From: Pyxidicoccus fallax
GTDB taxonomy: Bacteria; Myxococcota; Myxococcia; Myxococcales; Myxococcaceae
Assembly: GCF_012933655.1 (NCBI RefSeq)
Contig: NZ_JABBJJ010000031.1
Coordinates: 1-60,638, forward strand
DNA length: 60,638 nucleotides
Direction: 5' to 3'
A model generated the notes under the pieces. The model searched no databases. It saw only the letters and a list, made by a program, of their open reading frames with translations, and had not been told where the DNA came from. Below, piece after piece: positions 8,068 to 17,633 of the stretch. The position numbers and the translations under genes are program-made. Position 1 is the stretch's first letter; every line of letters starts with the position of its first letter.

Positions 8068-8913
8068 ATGAAGGAACTGCCCACGGCCCGAGACCTGGAG
8101 CTGAGCGCGGCCGAAGCCCCGCCATCGCCTCGCCGGTTGCTGGCGCCCGGAAGCGAGGCGCTCGCCATGCTGGTGCGCCGCGGCTTCCAGCCCTCCGTCG
8201 CCCCGCTGGACCTGCCCTTCCCCGCGGACATGGAGGAGGAGCGCGTCGAGCGGCTGGTGGAGCGGCTCGGCCACTATGCCTTCCGCCTCTTCCTGCGCGG
8301 CGCCATCCTCCGGCGCGGCCCCTTCCTTCCCGCGGAGGCCACGAAGTACCTGGAGGAGTCCCAGGCCGCCACGTTCGCCGAGGACCTGGTGGCGCTGGAG
8401 CTGGCGTCGCGCGAGGAGGATGGGCGCTACCGCCTGCGCCATCCCGCCGCCAGCTTCGGCGGCACGCTGGAGTGGTACGTGGCGCGCGAGCTGCGCGGGC
8501 GCTACGGCTTCGACGTGGCCGTCGGCGTGAAGTTCCACGCGCCCGAGGTGGGCGGAGACCTGGACGTGGTGGCCGCCGCCGAGGGCCGGCTGCTCTACCT
8601 GGAGATGAAGTCCTCCCCGCCCAAGCACCTCGCCCCCGACGAGGTCGGCGCCTTCTTCCGCCGCGTGCGCGCGCTGCGCCCGCACCTGGCCATCTTCGTC
8701 ATGGACACCGCGCTGCGCCTGTCCGACAAGGTGCTGCCGCTGCTCCAGGCGGAGCTGAGCACGCAGCCTCCGCCCGAGCCCCGGCGCGTGCAGCGGGAGG
8801 TCTGGGCCCTCACCCCGTACCTCTACGTGGTCAACGCGCGGCAGGACCTGCTGGGCAACATCGGCCTCGCCATCGCGGAGGGCTTCCGCGCGCTCGCGCC
8901 GCCGCCGCCGTGA
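8068..8913 (+). CDS. PD-(D/E)XK nuclease-like protein
   Basis: A 281-residue protein without signal peptide. Residues 155-195 show a plausible nuclease core: a conserved Asp in GGDLDVVAA, a beta strand, then Glu-x-Lys in LLYLEMKSS, which is the D...ExK signature of restriction-endonuclease-like folds. The helical N-terminal half (VERLVERLGHYAF...) is unassigned. It stands alone between a secreted Cys-repeat gene and a metalloprotease. No methyltransferase or helicase is adjacent, so a restriction role is not supported. The fold call rests on this one motif. Confidence 0.55.
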   Translation: MKELPTARDLELSAAEAPPSPRRLLAPGSEALAMLVRRGFQPSVAPLDLPFPADMEEERVERLVERLGHYAFRLFLRGAILRRGPFLPAEATKYLEESQAATFAEDLVALELASREEDGRYRLRHPAASFGGTLEWYVARELRGRYGFDVAVGVKFHAPEVGGDLDVVAAAEGRLLYLEMKSSPPKHLAPDEVGAFFRRVRALRPHLAIFVMDTALRLSDKVLPLLQAELSTQPPPEPRRVQREVWALTPYLYVVNARQDLLGNIGLAIAEGFRALAPPPP

Positions 8914-9101
8914 GTCCGTCGACGCGAAAGCCCCCCGTGAGAACGGGCTCGGGGAATTGAAGTCGCATTACATTTGCGACAGGTTGGCGACGGAAATCGG
9001 CGCGAAACCAGTCCGATATGCGCTGTCACTCCTTCCGTTGTGCGGCGGCCGTGAGCCGATGAATCCAGGCTCGCGTCCCTGTCGTGCGGAGGAGTCACAC
9101 C

Positions 9102-11378
9102 ATGCGGAAGCCATCACCCTCCTGGAGCCATGGGCTCCTGGTGTTGTTCGGAGTCTTGTCCCTGCTGGGAACGGGCTGTGAGTCGGAACGCGCCCCGGAG
9201 CCGGCCCTCGACCTGGACGGTTCCTTCGTCGCGGTGCCGAAGGCGCTGGACGCGGCGGCACAGACACAGCTCAAGGCCGGGCTCGGTGACACCCTCGCGC
9301 TCCGGGGAGACGGAAGCGAGACCTTCTATCTCGCCATCCGCAAGCGCGACCTGGACGAGCGCTACTTCCTCAATGCCTATCTGAAGACCCAGTGGCCGCA
9401 ACACATCCAGGGCGGGGCGGCGTACCCGCTCGGGGCGCGCGTGGTGTCCTTCGAGGTGCAGAACGGCCGGCTGTACGCGTTCGACGTGGACAACCGGAAG
9501 GTGCAGAGCGACTTGTTCGCGCCGGAGGTGCTCGTCGACGCGTGGCCCATCATCACGGACCATGCCGCATTCAACCTCCACCCCCGCGCGAAGGACTACG
9601 TCCTCTTCGACCCCACCGCCGGCCTCAACCGCTTCGGCATCATGGGAGACCGCGAGGGCGCGGCGGGCGCCCGGCCGTTCCGCGTGGAGCTGTCCCTGGC
9701 GCAGCGCTTCCGCAAGATGGCGGACGGCATCGCCTACGAGCAGGTCTTCACCGGCTACGGCGACTGGGCGGCCACGGACCTGCCTCCCGAGAACGAGGCG
9801 GTGGAGGAGAACCCGCTGCGCATCTCCGGCACGCTGGCCCTCTCGCTGCGCAAGTACCAGGAGAGCCCGGGGTACGTCCCCACCGCGCTGCCCGCCCGGG
9901 AGCATTACTTCCGCGGCGAGCCCATGCTCATCCCCAACTCCGGGGGCGTGCGCAAGCAGGTCGTCGCGAAGTGGGCCATCCAGCCCGGCATGAAGCCCAT
10001 TGAATGGGTCATCACCGATTCGGTGCTCCGCCTCCAGCAGGACCCGCGCTTCCAGGACTATGACCTCGTGGGCGCGATGAAGCGCGGCATCGAGGGCTGG
10101 AACGCCGCGTTCGGCTTCCAGGTGCTCACCGCCCGCATCGCCACCCCGGACGAGAGCTTCTCGGACGACGGGCTCAACAGCTTCATCCTCGACCCGGACC
10201 GCACGTACAACTTCGCTGGCGCGAGCTGGTACACCAACCCGAACACCGGCGAGGTGCGCGGCGCCTCCGTGTACCTGGGCAGCCGCTACATCGAGAGCTT
10301 CATCAATTACTACCGCGACGACCCGCCCGCGCCCGGCCTCGCCGAGCAGTCGCCCGTGGAGCCCTCCTCCCCCGCTCCCGGCAGGGAAGTCCGGCTGTCG
10401 TGGAACGGCCTGGCACCGCGGTGGCTCTGCTCGGAGTCCTTCACCTTCGAGGACTCGCACCGGCACCCGGCCCAGGAGACGCAAGGGGCACTCGCGGAGC
10501 CCCTGCCCCGGCTGACGAAGAAGGAGAAGGTGGAGCGCGCCCTCACCCAGCTCGTGCTGCACGAGATTGGCCACACGCTGGGGCTGCGGCACAACTTCAA
10601 GGGCTCGTACTTCCTGCCCGCCAGCTCCGTCATGGAGTACATCCATCCCGTGGACGCGCCGTACCGCGACACGCCGGGGCCGTACGACGTCGCGGCGGTC
10701 CGCTACCTGTACGGGCTGTCCAGCAGCCTGCCCCAGGAGCCGTTCTGCAACGACCAGGACGCGTTGGTGGACCCCGACTGCAACCGCTATGACCGCTTCG
10801 TCGACCCGTTCCGCTACTGGTCCGCGGCCATCTACACGCAGTGGCTCTCGTACGCGCTCGTGGGGCAGGACGTCATGCCGGACTACACCGCCGTCGAAGC
10901 TGTCCTCAAGTACGTCCGCGTGGGGCGGAGCAACGCCGAGAAGCTCGAGGGGTGGAACTACCTCACGCAAGCGGTGCGCCCGCCCATTCCGCCGGAGCGG
11001 CTCGCCCTCCACCCGGCCTACGGCCCTGTCGCCGACGCCATGCTTCGCCTCGTCATGCAGCGGGCCTTCATCACCCCGCCCGAGCTGCGTGGCCCCTTCA
11101 ACCAGGACATCTACCCGGACGCGCAGCTGGCGCCCCTCATCCTCTCCGAGCTCCGGGGCATGCTCCTCAACGTGGACGGCGTGCGCTCACCTGTCTCGCG
11201 CCGGGTCGCGGTGGACGTGCTGCACAAGCTCCAGGGCTACCAAGCCTACAACATCCTCCTGGAAGCCCAGGCCACGCTGGAGGCGTCACTGCCGGACCTC
11301 AGCGGCGGGGAGCGGCTGGTCGTGCTGGACCTCGTGAACCGCATCAAGCGCGCGACGTCGCCGTACTTCATCAACTGA
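9102..11378 (+). CDS. Secreted zinc-dependent metalloprotease lipoprotein
   Basis: A 758-residue protein starting at an ATG preceded by GGAGGAG. The N-terminus is a lipoprotein signal (LLGTGCES). Around residue 490 it has the metzincin zinc site LHEIGHTLGLRHN followed by a Met-turn-like SSVMEYIHP. The sequence before it (EWVITDSVLRLQQDP, RGIEGWNAAFGF) resembles the DUF5117/DUF5118 metalloproteases found in myxobacteria and Bacteroidetes. It should be anchored on the outer surface or in the periplasm. It is transcribed alone and converges on the hybrid kinase gene. Confidence 0.85.
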   Translation: MRKPSPSWSHGLLVLFGVLSLLGTGCESERAPEPALDLDGSFVAVPKALDAAAQTQLKAGLGDTLALRGDGSETFYLAIRKRDLDERYFLNAYLKTQWPQHIQGGAAYPLGARVVSFEVQNGRLYAFDVDNRKVQSDLFAPEVLVDAWPIITDHAAFNLHPRAKDYVLFDPTAGLNRFGIMGDREGAAGARPFRVELSLAQRFRKMADGIAYEQVFTGYGDWAATDLPPENEAVEENPLRISGTLALSLRKYQESPGYVPTALPAREHYFRGEPMLIPNSGGVRKQVVAKWAIQPGMKPIEWVITDSVLRLQQDPRFQDYDLVGAMKRGIEGWNAAFGFQVLTARIATPDESFSDDGLNSFILDPDRTYNFAGASWYTNPNTGEVRGASVYLGSRYIESFINYYRDDPPAPGLAEQSPVEPSSPAPGREVRLSWNGLAPRWLCSESFTFEDSHRHPAQETQGALAEPLPRLTKKEKVERALTQLVLHEIGHTLGLRHNFKGSYFLPASSVMEYIHPVDAPYRDTPGPYDVAAVRYLYGLSSSLPQEPFCNDQDALVDPDCNRYDRFVDPFRYWSAAIYTQWLSYALVGQDVMPDYTAVEAVLKYVRVGRSNAEKLEGWNYLTQAVRPPIPPERLALHPAYGPVADAMLRLVMQRAFITPPELRGPFNQDIYPDAQLAPLILSELRGMLLNVDGVRSPVSRRVAVDVLHKLQGYQAYNILLEAQATLEASLPDLSGGERLVVLDLVNRIKRATSPYFIN

Positions 11379-11389
11379 AGCAGGCCCGA

Positions 11390-11417
11390 GGCCGCGCTCC
11401 CGCCCGGGGGCGCGGCC
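11390..11417. terminator. Hairpin between convergent genes
   Basis: An 8-bp perfect inverted repeat (GGCCGCGC / GCGCGGCC) with a 12-base loop fills the 42-base gap between the metalloprotease and the hybrid kinase. It could end transcription from both sides. There is no T-run, so the call is tentative. Confidence 0.4.
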
Positions 11418-11420
11418 GGC

Positions 11421-13640
11421 TCAGGAGACCGCCTCCACCGGGGCCTCGCGCGCCGCCAGCACCTCACGCAGCCGGGCCATGTCCACCGGCTTCACCAGGT
11501 GCTCGTCGAAGCCGGCCTGCAGGGCGCGGAGGCGGTCCTCCCGCAGGCCATACCCCGTCAGGGCGATGAGCAGCAGTCCGCGCCCTTCCGGTGTGGCGCG
11601 CAGCGTCCGGGCCACCGCGTAGCCGTCCATCCCCGGCAGGCCGATGTCCAGGAGGACGGCGTCGGGCCGCAGCTCGCGCGCCCGCGCCAGCCCGGACGGG
11701 CCGTCCTCCGCCTCGAAGACGGTGTGCCCTTCCGCCTCCAGGAGCTGCCGCACCACGTGCCGGCTGTCGGCGTGGTCCTCCACCAGCAGCAGGCGGCGAC
11801 CCGAGGCGGAGAGCACCGCGCCACTCCGCGCGCGAGGTGCCTCCTCCACGAGGCCGCGAGGCAGGTGCACGGTGAAGGTGCTGCCCTGGTTGGGGCCCTC
11901 GCTCGACGCCCGCACGGTGCCGCCGTGAAGGTCCACGAGGCGCTTCACCAGCGTGAGGCCCACGCCCAATCCTCCCTGCGAGCGGTCCAGCGAGCGGTCC
12001 TCCTGGAAGAACAGGTCGAAGACGCGCGGCAGCGCATCCGCGGGCAGTCCCACGCCCGTGTCCGACACCTCCAGCACCACGTGCTCGCCCTCCTCGCGCG
12101 TGCTCACGCGGATGCGGCCTCCCTCGGGCGTGTACTTGAGGGCGTTGGACACGAGGTTGGTGACGACCTGGGACAGGCGGCTGTCGTCACCCGACAGCCA
12201 CGCCGGCGCCACGTCCACCTCGAGCTGGTGCGCCCGCGTGCGCTCGGAGGACTCGAGCGCGGCGAGGGCGCGGCGCACGCAGTCGGACAGGTCCATGGGC
12301 CCCTTCTGCAGGGTGATGCGACCGCTGCTCACGCGCGCCACGTCGAGCAGGTCATCCACCAGCCGGGCCAGGTGCAGGGCCTGCCGCTCCACCAGCGCCC
12401 GGGTGCGCTCGCGTCGCGCGTCGTCGCGGGCCACGGAGAGCACCTTCACGCCGCTGGTGATGGCCGCCAGCGGGTTGCGCAGCTCGTGGCCCAGCATGGC
12501 GAGAAACTGGTCCTTGGCGCGGTTGGCAGACTCGGCTTCCGCGCGGGCCGACTCGGCCTCGAGCATCTTCGCGCGCAGGGCCGCCTCCCGCTCGGCCACC
12601 AGCGAGGTGGTGCGCGCGAGCGCCACCCGCAGCCCTTCCAGCTCCGAGACGCCGGTGGGCCCCATGTGGGTGAAGGCGGCGGGCGTGGCAGCGCTGTCCG
12701 TGGCCGCGCGGGCCAGGGCCCTCAGCGGCTGGGTGATGCGGCGTCCCACCCAGGACGCCCAGACCGCGGCGATGAGGCAGCACAACACCCCCGCGACGAG
12801 CAACCCCAGCAGCGAGCGGTCCACCGGCGCGGCGATGACGTCGTGCGGCGCGGAGAAGGCCACCGTCCAGGGGACCAGCTGCGAGCGCGCCACCGCCGTG
12901 TAGACCTCCATGCCGTCCACCGTCGTCGTGGGGAAGAACCCCTCCGGCGAGACGGAGCGCATCCGCTCGATGAACTCCTGGCGCGCCGAGGTGCCGACGT
13001 AGCGCTCCGCGCCGCGGCTGCGCGAGAGGATGATGCCCACCTCGTCCACGAGCGTGCCCACCCACTCCGCGGGGATGCGCTGGTCGGACCAGAGCGTCTC
13101 GAAGTGCCGCATCGAGTACAGCGCCACCAGGACGCCGGTGATGGCCGTCCCGGAGCGCACCGGCATCGCCACCACCACCGCGAGCGGCCCGTGCTTCCGG
13201 TTCAGGGGGAAGTCCGCGATGACCGGCCGCCCCTTCTCCAGCACCTCGCGCACGTAGGGGCGGTCGCCCCCGCCGGCCACGGCCTCGCCGAAGGGCTGGT
13301 CGGTGGTGAAGACGATGCGTCCCCGCGAGTCCACCAGCGACAGGGCGCTCCATGGCTGCCCCGAGCGGACCACCGCCTTGCACGTCACGTAGAACGTCTT
13401 CAAGTCCCCGCGCGCCAGCGGCTCCGAGTGGGAGAGCACCTCCAACGCGCGGATGGACTGGCCCAGCTCGCGGTCCACGGCCAGCGCCAGGGCCCGGGCC
13501 GTCTCGCGCATGCCCTGCTCACGCACGCTCCGCTGGACGGTGGCGAACCGATGCACGGTGCCCGCGGCGAACAGGACGAGCGGGATGAGCAGTCCCAGCG
13601 CGAGCAGCGCGAGATGCGAACGAAGCGGGCGGGCCTTCAT
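11421..13640 (-). CDS. Hybrid sensor histidine kinase/response regulator
   Basis: A 739-residue protein read from the ATG at 13640 (MKARPLRSH). A first membrane helix is at about 10-25, then a periplasmic region of about 240 residues of dCache type (GGGDRPYVREVLEKGRPVIAD), a second helix with a HAMP-like linker near 260-310, and a coiled coil. The kinase has the HisKA H-box GHELRNPLAA with His385, the N-box NLVSNALKY and G-boxes (DTGVGLP, GGLGVGLTLV). A C-terminal receiver domain carries Asp665 (LLDIGLPGMDGY). It senses an external signal and phosphorylates its own receiver; no partner regulator is adjacent. Confidence 0.93.
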   Translation of the reverse strand: MKARPLRSHLALLALGLLIPLVLFAAGTVHRFATVQRSVREQGMRETARALALAVDRELGQSIRALEVLSHSEPLARGDLKTFYVTCKAVVRSGQPWSALSLVDSRGRIVFTTDQPFGEAVAGGGDRPYVREVLEKGRPVIADFPLNRKHGPLAVVVAMPVRSGTAITGVLVALYSMRHFETLWSDQRIPAEWVGTLVDEVGIILSRSRGAERYVGTSARQEFIERMRSVSPEGFFPTTTVDGMEVYTAVARSQLVPWTVAFSAPHDVIAAPVDRSLLGLLVAGVLCCLIAAVWASWVGRRITQPLRALARAATDSAATPAAFTHMGPTGVSELEGLRVALARTTSLVAEREAALRAKMLEAESARAEAESANRAKDQFLAMLGHELRNPLAAITSGVKVLSVARDDARRERTRALVERQALHLARLVDDLLDVARVSSGRITLQKGPMDLSDCVRRALAALESSERTRAHQLEVDVAPAWLSGDDSRLSQVVTNLVSNALKYTPEGGRIRVSTREEGEHVVLEVSDTGVGLPADALPRVFDLFFQEDRSLDRSQGGLGVGLTLVKRLVDLHGGTVRASSEGPNQGSTFTVHLPRGLVEEAPRARSGAVLSASGRRLLLVEDHADSRHVVRQLLEAEGHTVFEAEDGPSGLARARELRPDAVLLDIGLPGMDGYAVARTLRATPEGRGLLLIALTGYGLREDRLRALQAGFDEHLVKPVDMARLREVLAAREAPVEAVS

Positions 13641-13842
13641 CAACCGGGCTCCAGGAACGACGCGTACGTGGGGAAGAATGAAGAAGTCCGGCGGTACCGC
13701 GCCGCATCCTGCCCGAAGGAGGAGTTGGGATGCACCCTGGTGCAACGGAATGGCACGAGTTGAACAGTCTCCCATCAGCACCGTGGACTCCGACACGGTA
13801 TCCTGCATCCGACACCGGCCACACGCCGGGAAGGGGGCCGCC

Positions 13843-14565
13843 GTGAGAGCCGCGACAGGGGTGCTGGGGGCGGTGCTCGCCTTGCTGGCTGGCTGCGCGC
13901 CCTCCACGCTGAGCCCCATGGCCGTGCGGCTGGTGCCCGGAAACCCGGGCCAGGTGACGGCGCGCGCGGGCGTGCGCACCGGGCCCCGGCTGTCCGTGCC
14001 CCTGCAGGACCCGGAGCACTTCCAGGGCAACCGCGCCCCCTTCTCCACGCCCCAGTGGGCCGTGGCCTACGACGGGGACATGCTGGTGCCGCTCGGCGGA
14101 GGCACCGGCCTGCACGTGGGCCTCCAGGGCGAGGTGGGCTGTGACGAGGTGGAGGCCACCTGCCCCGTCCCCGTGCCCGGCTATGGCCTGTCCCTGGGCT
14201 TGTCCCAGTACCTCCAGCTCGGAGACGTGAGCCTCGCGCCCGCGGTGGTGCTGCGCGGGGCGACGGACTTCGGCTTCGGGGCGAAGGGCGGCCCCAGCAG
14301 CATCCTCGGCGTGGAGGCCTCCGCGTCGCTGGCGCTGCGCATGGAGGGCACCGTGGTGGGCGTGGTGCCCTTCCTCGGCGTGCACCGGCTCATCCTCACG
14401 GAGCAGCGCACCGCCTCGGCCACCTATGGGGGCGTGGCGCTCGCGGGGCAGTTCGACCTCGGCGGCGGCGAGTTCCTGGAGCTCACCGCCGGCACCGGCC
14501 TCGTGCGCATGCGCGGCGTGGAGGACTGGTGGGTTCCCATCTTCGGCATGCGCGGCAGCCCCTGA
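13843..14565 (+). CDS. Lipoprotein, possible outer-membrane beta-barrel
   Basis: A 240-residue protein for which I take the GTG at 13843, preceded by GGGAAGGGGG, because it begins a clean lipoprotein signal (VLGAVLALLAGCAPS). The mature protein alternates hydrophobic and polar residues and is Gly-rich (YGLSLGLSQYLQLGDVSL, VGVVPFLGVHRLIL), as in small outer-membrane barrels. I do not recognise the family. It is divergent from the hybrid kinase across a gap of about 200 bases. Confidence 0.6.
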   Translation: MRAATGVLGAVLALLAGCAPSTLSPMAVRLVPGNPGQVTARAGVRTGPRLSVPLQDPEHFQGNRAPFSTPQWAVAYDGDMLVPLGGGTGLHVGLQGEVGCDEVEATCPVPVPGYGLSLGLSQYLQLGDVSLAPAVVLRGATDFGFGAKGGPSSILGVEASASLALRMEGTVVGVVPFLGVHRLILTEQRTASATYGGVALAGQFDLGGGEFLELTAGTGLVRMRGVEDWWVPIFGMRGSP

Positions 14566-14638
14566 ACGTCGACTGCCGCATAAACGGGCGCCGCCGCGTT
14601 GACTCGTCGCGCTACGGGCGCGCACAGTCGCCCCCGCC

Positions 14639-15070
14639 ATGAGCGCGAACGCGAACCACCCCTCGTACCAGTCGTGGCTGGAGTCCTTCGCCGCCGAGCA
14701 CGGCGCCGCCGCGGGCACCATCCACCTCCAGCGCGGCACGGACCTGGAGCTGGTGGCGTCCCTCAACATCCCGCCGCCGGTGCTGAACGCCGTGCGGTTC
14801 GTGCCCCACGGCAAGGGCATGGCGGGCCTGGCGCAGGTGCGCAAGGCGCCGGTGCAGACGTGCAACCTGAAGGAGGACGACACCGGCCGCATCAAGCCGG
14901 GCGCGAAGGCGGTGGATGCGCGCGCCGCCGTGGCGCTGCCCGTGCTGGACGCCGCCGGGCAGGTGCGCGCGGTGGTGGGCATCGCCTTCATGGCCGAGGG
15001 TGAACTCCCCGTCGAGCGCGAGCAGGCGCTGATGACCGCGGCGGCCCGGCTGCCACACGCGGATGTTTGA
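14639..15070 (+). CDS. GAF-domain protein
   Basis: A 143-residue cytoplasmic protein that is essentially one GAF domain: FVPHGKGMAGLAQVRKAPVQ in the middle and AAVALPVLDAAGQVRAVVGI at the end match the fold's typical strands. Stand-alone GAF proteins bind small molecules or act as sensors. Its stop overlaps the start of the following VTT-domain membrane protein by 8 bases, so the two are probably translated together. Confidence 0.75.
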   Translation: MSANANHPSYQSWLESFAAEHGAAAGTIHLQRGTDLELVASLNIPPPVLNAVRFVPHGKGMAGLAQVRKAPVQTCNLKEDDTGRIKPGAKAVDARAAVALPVLDAAGQVRAVVGIAFMAEGELPVEREQALMTAAARLPHADV

Positions 15071-15752
15071 GATTCCCCGGCACCTGACGCGCGCGCCCCT
15101 CTCGCGCACGCGCGTGGTGGTCGGCTGGGCCGCCTTCTGCGCGCTGCTGCTGGCCGGCGTGCTGGTGCCCTTCGCGCTCTTCGGCGAGAGGCTGGAAGCG
15201 CTCGCCCAGGGCTTCCTGTCGGCGCGGCCTCCGGCATGGCACGTGGCGCTGCTGCTGGGCGGGCTCCTCGCGGGAGATGTCGTGCTGCCGGTGCCCTCCA
15301 GCTTCGTGGGCACCGCGGCGGGTGGGCTGCTCGGCTTCTGGGGCGGCCTCGTCACCGCGTGGCTGGGAATGATGGGCGGCTGCGCGGTGGGCTACGTGCT
15401 GGGCGCCCGCGCGGGCACGGCGGCGCTGCGGCGCATGACGGGCGACGCGGAGGTGGCGCGGTTGGCGCGCTCCTCCGAGCGGCTGGGCCCCTGGTTCCTG
15501 CTGGTGTTCCGCGCGGTGCCGGTGCTGGCGGAGGCGTCGGTGGTCTTCGCGGGCACCAGCCGCATGCCCCCGCGCGCCTTCTTCACGGTGTGCGCGCTGG
15601 CCAACCTGGGCGTGTCCGCCACGTACGCGGCGCTGGGCGCCACGGCGGCGGAGTGGGAGTCCTTCGTCGTCCTCTTCGCGGGCATGGTACTGGTGCCGGG
15701 CCTGGCGCTCGCGTGGGTGCGCCGGGGCTCCAGCCGCGCGGAAAAGTTGTGA
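15063..15752 (+). CDS. DedA/VTT-domain membrane protein
   Basis: A 229-residue membrane protein with an N-terminal helix (VVVGWAAFCALLLAGVLVP) and the VTT/SNARE-associated pattern: a reentrant GDVVLPVPSSFVGTAAG, then GFWGGLVTAWLGMMGGCAVGY, RSSERLGPWFLLVFRAVPVL, and two C-terminal helices. DedA relatives are lipid scramblase-like transporters in the inner membrane. It overlaps the GAF gene by 8 bases. Confidence 0.8.
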   Translation: MFEIPRHLTRAPLSRTRVVVGWAAFCALLLAGVLVPFALFGERLEALAQGFLSARPPAWHVALLLGGLLAGDVVLPVPSSFVGTAAGGLLGFWGGLVTAWLGMMGGCAVGYVLGARAGTAALRRMTGDAEVARLARSSERLGPWFLLVFRAVPVLAEASVVFAGTSRMPPRAFFTVCALANLGVSATYAALGATAAEWESFVVLFAGMVLVPGLALAWVRRGSSRAEKL

Positions 15753-15853
15753 CAACAGGCGCTGCAATTCCATGTCACGGCGCCTCCTGTCACTTCCTTC
15801 TCCCGGGGCCCTCGTCGCATGTTGGGACTTCCCCCTTTGAGAGGAATTCCTCG

Positions 15854-17578
15854 ATGAGACATCCCCACACCCTGAAACTCGCGGCCGGCCTGCTCGCCGT
15901 CACGGCGCTGCTGGCCTGCGGCCCCTCGATGGAGCCCGAGCCCGGTGCCCCGCTGGAGTCGAGCACCCAGGCGCAGACGTCCAGCAATGGCCTGGTGACG
16001 CTGGTGTCCGTGGCCACCGGCAAGCCCTACACCTTCGCCACGGCGAACGTGGGCACGCGGCTCTACGTCGACCGGACGACGCACAACATCACCGGCCTGT
16101 CCTCGCGCCTGCAGGGCGGCGTGCTGCTCCAGGCGGCGAACGACGACAAGCAGTACACCGGCACCGAGCAGGTGCGGCTGCAGCTCAACAGCGCCGCCAC
16201 CGTCTACGTGGCCATGGACCGCCGCACCACCGTGCTGCCGGCGTGGCTGGCGGACGGCACCTGGGCGCTCACGGACGAGAACTTCGCCACGAATGACCCG
16301 TCCTCCACGACGAGCAATCCCTCCACGCCGATGAAGGTGTACGTGAAGTCGGTGCCGGCGGGGACGCTCGTGCTGGGCGGAGGCATGGCCCCGCCCGCGC
16401 AGGGCACCAACGCGCAGTACGCGGTGGTGTTCCAGTTCGCCACGACCCAACCGGGGCTGGCGGCGCGCTTCTTCCCCAACCTCCGCATGACGGGCGTGCC
16501 CGTGCTGCGCTACCTGTCCACCGTGGATGTGAATCACGGCACCGGCGCCCCCGTGCCCGGCATCCCCGCGGACATGTTCGGCGCGCGCATCGAGGGCTCC
16601 GTCACCCCCGCGTACTCGCAGACGTACACCTTCCGCACCACCGCCACCGGCGGCGTGCGCCTGTGGGTGAACGGCCAGCTCGTGGTGGACGACTGGATGG
16701 AGCCCGGCAGCACCGCGCGGCAGAACGCCGGGAGCATCCGGCTGTCGGCCGGCATCCCCGCCAGCCTCGTGGTGGAGTACTTCGACGGGGACGCCGCCTC
16801 CTCGCTGCTCTTGCGGTGGGAGAGCCCCAGCCAGCCCGTGCAGACGGTGCCGGCCTCCCGCCTCCAGACGTCCATGCGGGACCTGCCGCGGCCGCTGGGC
16901 GCGCACTGCTCCAGCAACGCGCAGTGCCGCTCCGCGAGGTGCAGCGTGTACCCGGTGGGCAACGTCACCATCTGGAACGAGGGCGACTCCGTCTGCACCC
17001 CCGAGGTATTCGAGGGGTACCCCGGCGTGAAGGCCGAGTACTTCACCCACGAGTTCCTCTACAACCGCGTCGTCGTGCGCGAGGAGAGCGCCATCAACCA
17101 TGACTGGGGCACCGCGGCTCCGGCGCCCGGCGTGCCGGCGGACCGCTGGTCCGCGCGCTGGTCGGGCACGCTCACGGCGCCCGCCACGGGCACGTACACG
17201 CTGCGCACCAACACCAAGGACGGCGTGCGGCTGTGGTTGGACGGCACGCTGCTCCTGGACAACTGGATGCACGTGGACGAAGGCGGGCAGACGCTCAGCA
17301 CCACGGTGTCCATGACGGCCGGCAGCCGGCATGACCTGGTGATGGAGTACCTCGAGGCCTACGGCACCGCCCACGCGCAGCTGGCCTGGTCCGGGCCGGG
17401 CATCGCGCTGCAGCCCATTCCCTCCTCCGCGCTCACCACGCCGCCCACCTTCACGTGCCGGCCCCTGGGCTCGCAGTGCGTCTCGGATGAGGACTGCTGC
17501 GGCGGGCTCTGCTCCGTCTACCCGGTGGGCAACGTCACCCTCTGGAACGAGGGCGCCAGCGTGTGCACCCCGCGGTGA
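15854..17578 (+). CDS. Lipoprotein with two PA14 domains and Cys motifs
   Basis: A 574-residue lipoprotein (signal LLAVTALLACGPS). After an N-terminal beta domain of about 190 residues come two PA14-type domains, at about 195-335 and 390-525 (TTATGGVRLWVNGQLVVDDW and TNTKDGVRLWLDGTLLLDNW). Each is followed by a Cys module ending in a nearly identical SVYPVGNVTxWNEG segment. PA14 domains usually bind carbohydrate. The domain plus Cys tail appears to be an internal duplication. No catalytic domain is seen, so a surface adhesin or binding protein is likely. Confidence 0.85.
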   Translation: MRHPHTLKLAAGLLAVTALLACGPSMEPEPGAPLESSTQAQTSSNGLVTLVSVATGKPYTFATANVGTRLYVDRTTHNITGLSSRLQGGVLLQAANDDKQYTGTEQVRLQLNSAATVYVAMDRRTTVLPAWLADGTWALTDENFATNDPSSTTSNPSTPMKVYVKSVPAGTLVLGGGMAPPAQGTNAQYAVVFQFATTQPGLAARFFPNLRMTGVPVLRYLSTVDVNHGTGAPVPGIPADMFGARIEGSVTPAYSQTYTFRTTATGGVRLWVNGQLVVDDWMEPGSTARQNAGSIRLSAGIPASLVVEYFDGDAASSLLLRWESPSQPVQTVPASRLQTSMRDLPRPLGAHCSSNAQCRSARCSVYPVGNVTIWNEGDSVCTPEVFEGYPGVKAEYFTHEFLYNRVVVREESAINHDWGTAAPAPGVPADRWSARWSGTLTAPATGTYTLRTNTKDGVRLWLDGTLLLDNWMHVDEGGQTLSTTVSMTAGSRHDLVMEYLEAYGTAHAQLAWSGPGIALQPIPSSALTTPPTFTCRPLGSQCVSDEDCCGGLCSVYPVGNVTLWNEGASVCTPR

Positions 17579-17589
17579 GTTGAAGTCCC

Positions 17590-17619
17590 GCCGGGCGCGC
17601 TCACACGGGCGCGCCCGGC
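17590..17619. terminator. Bidirectional hairpin between convergent genes
   Basis: A perfect 11-bp inverted repeat (GCCGGGCGCGC / GCGCGCCCGGC, loop of 8) lies in the 55-base gap between the PA14 lipoprotein and the minus-strand gene at 17634. It could serve as terminator for both. Confidence 0.6.
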
Positions 17620-17633
17620 TTCGCTTCGGCGAA

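Noticed and set aside
9114..11012. A 632-codon minus-strand frame opposite the zinc metalloprotease.
   Set aside because: Low-complexity Arg/Val/Glu content and complete overlap with a gene bearing HEIGHTLGLRH; a GC-driven shadow.
11499..13763. Very long plus-strand frame (754 codons) opposite the hybrid kinase.
   Set aside because: It is antisense to a gene with all kinase motifs; long shadow frames are common in DNA of this GC content.
13751..13766. TGGCACGAGTTGA resembles a sigma-54 promoter upstream of the lipoprotein gene at 13843.
   Set aside because: The spacing between the -24 and -12 elements is two bases short and the final GC is absent.
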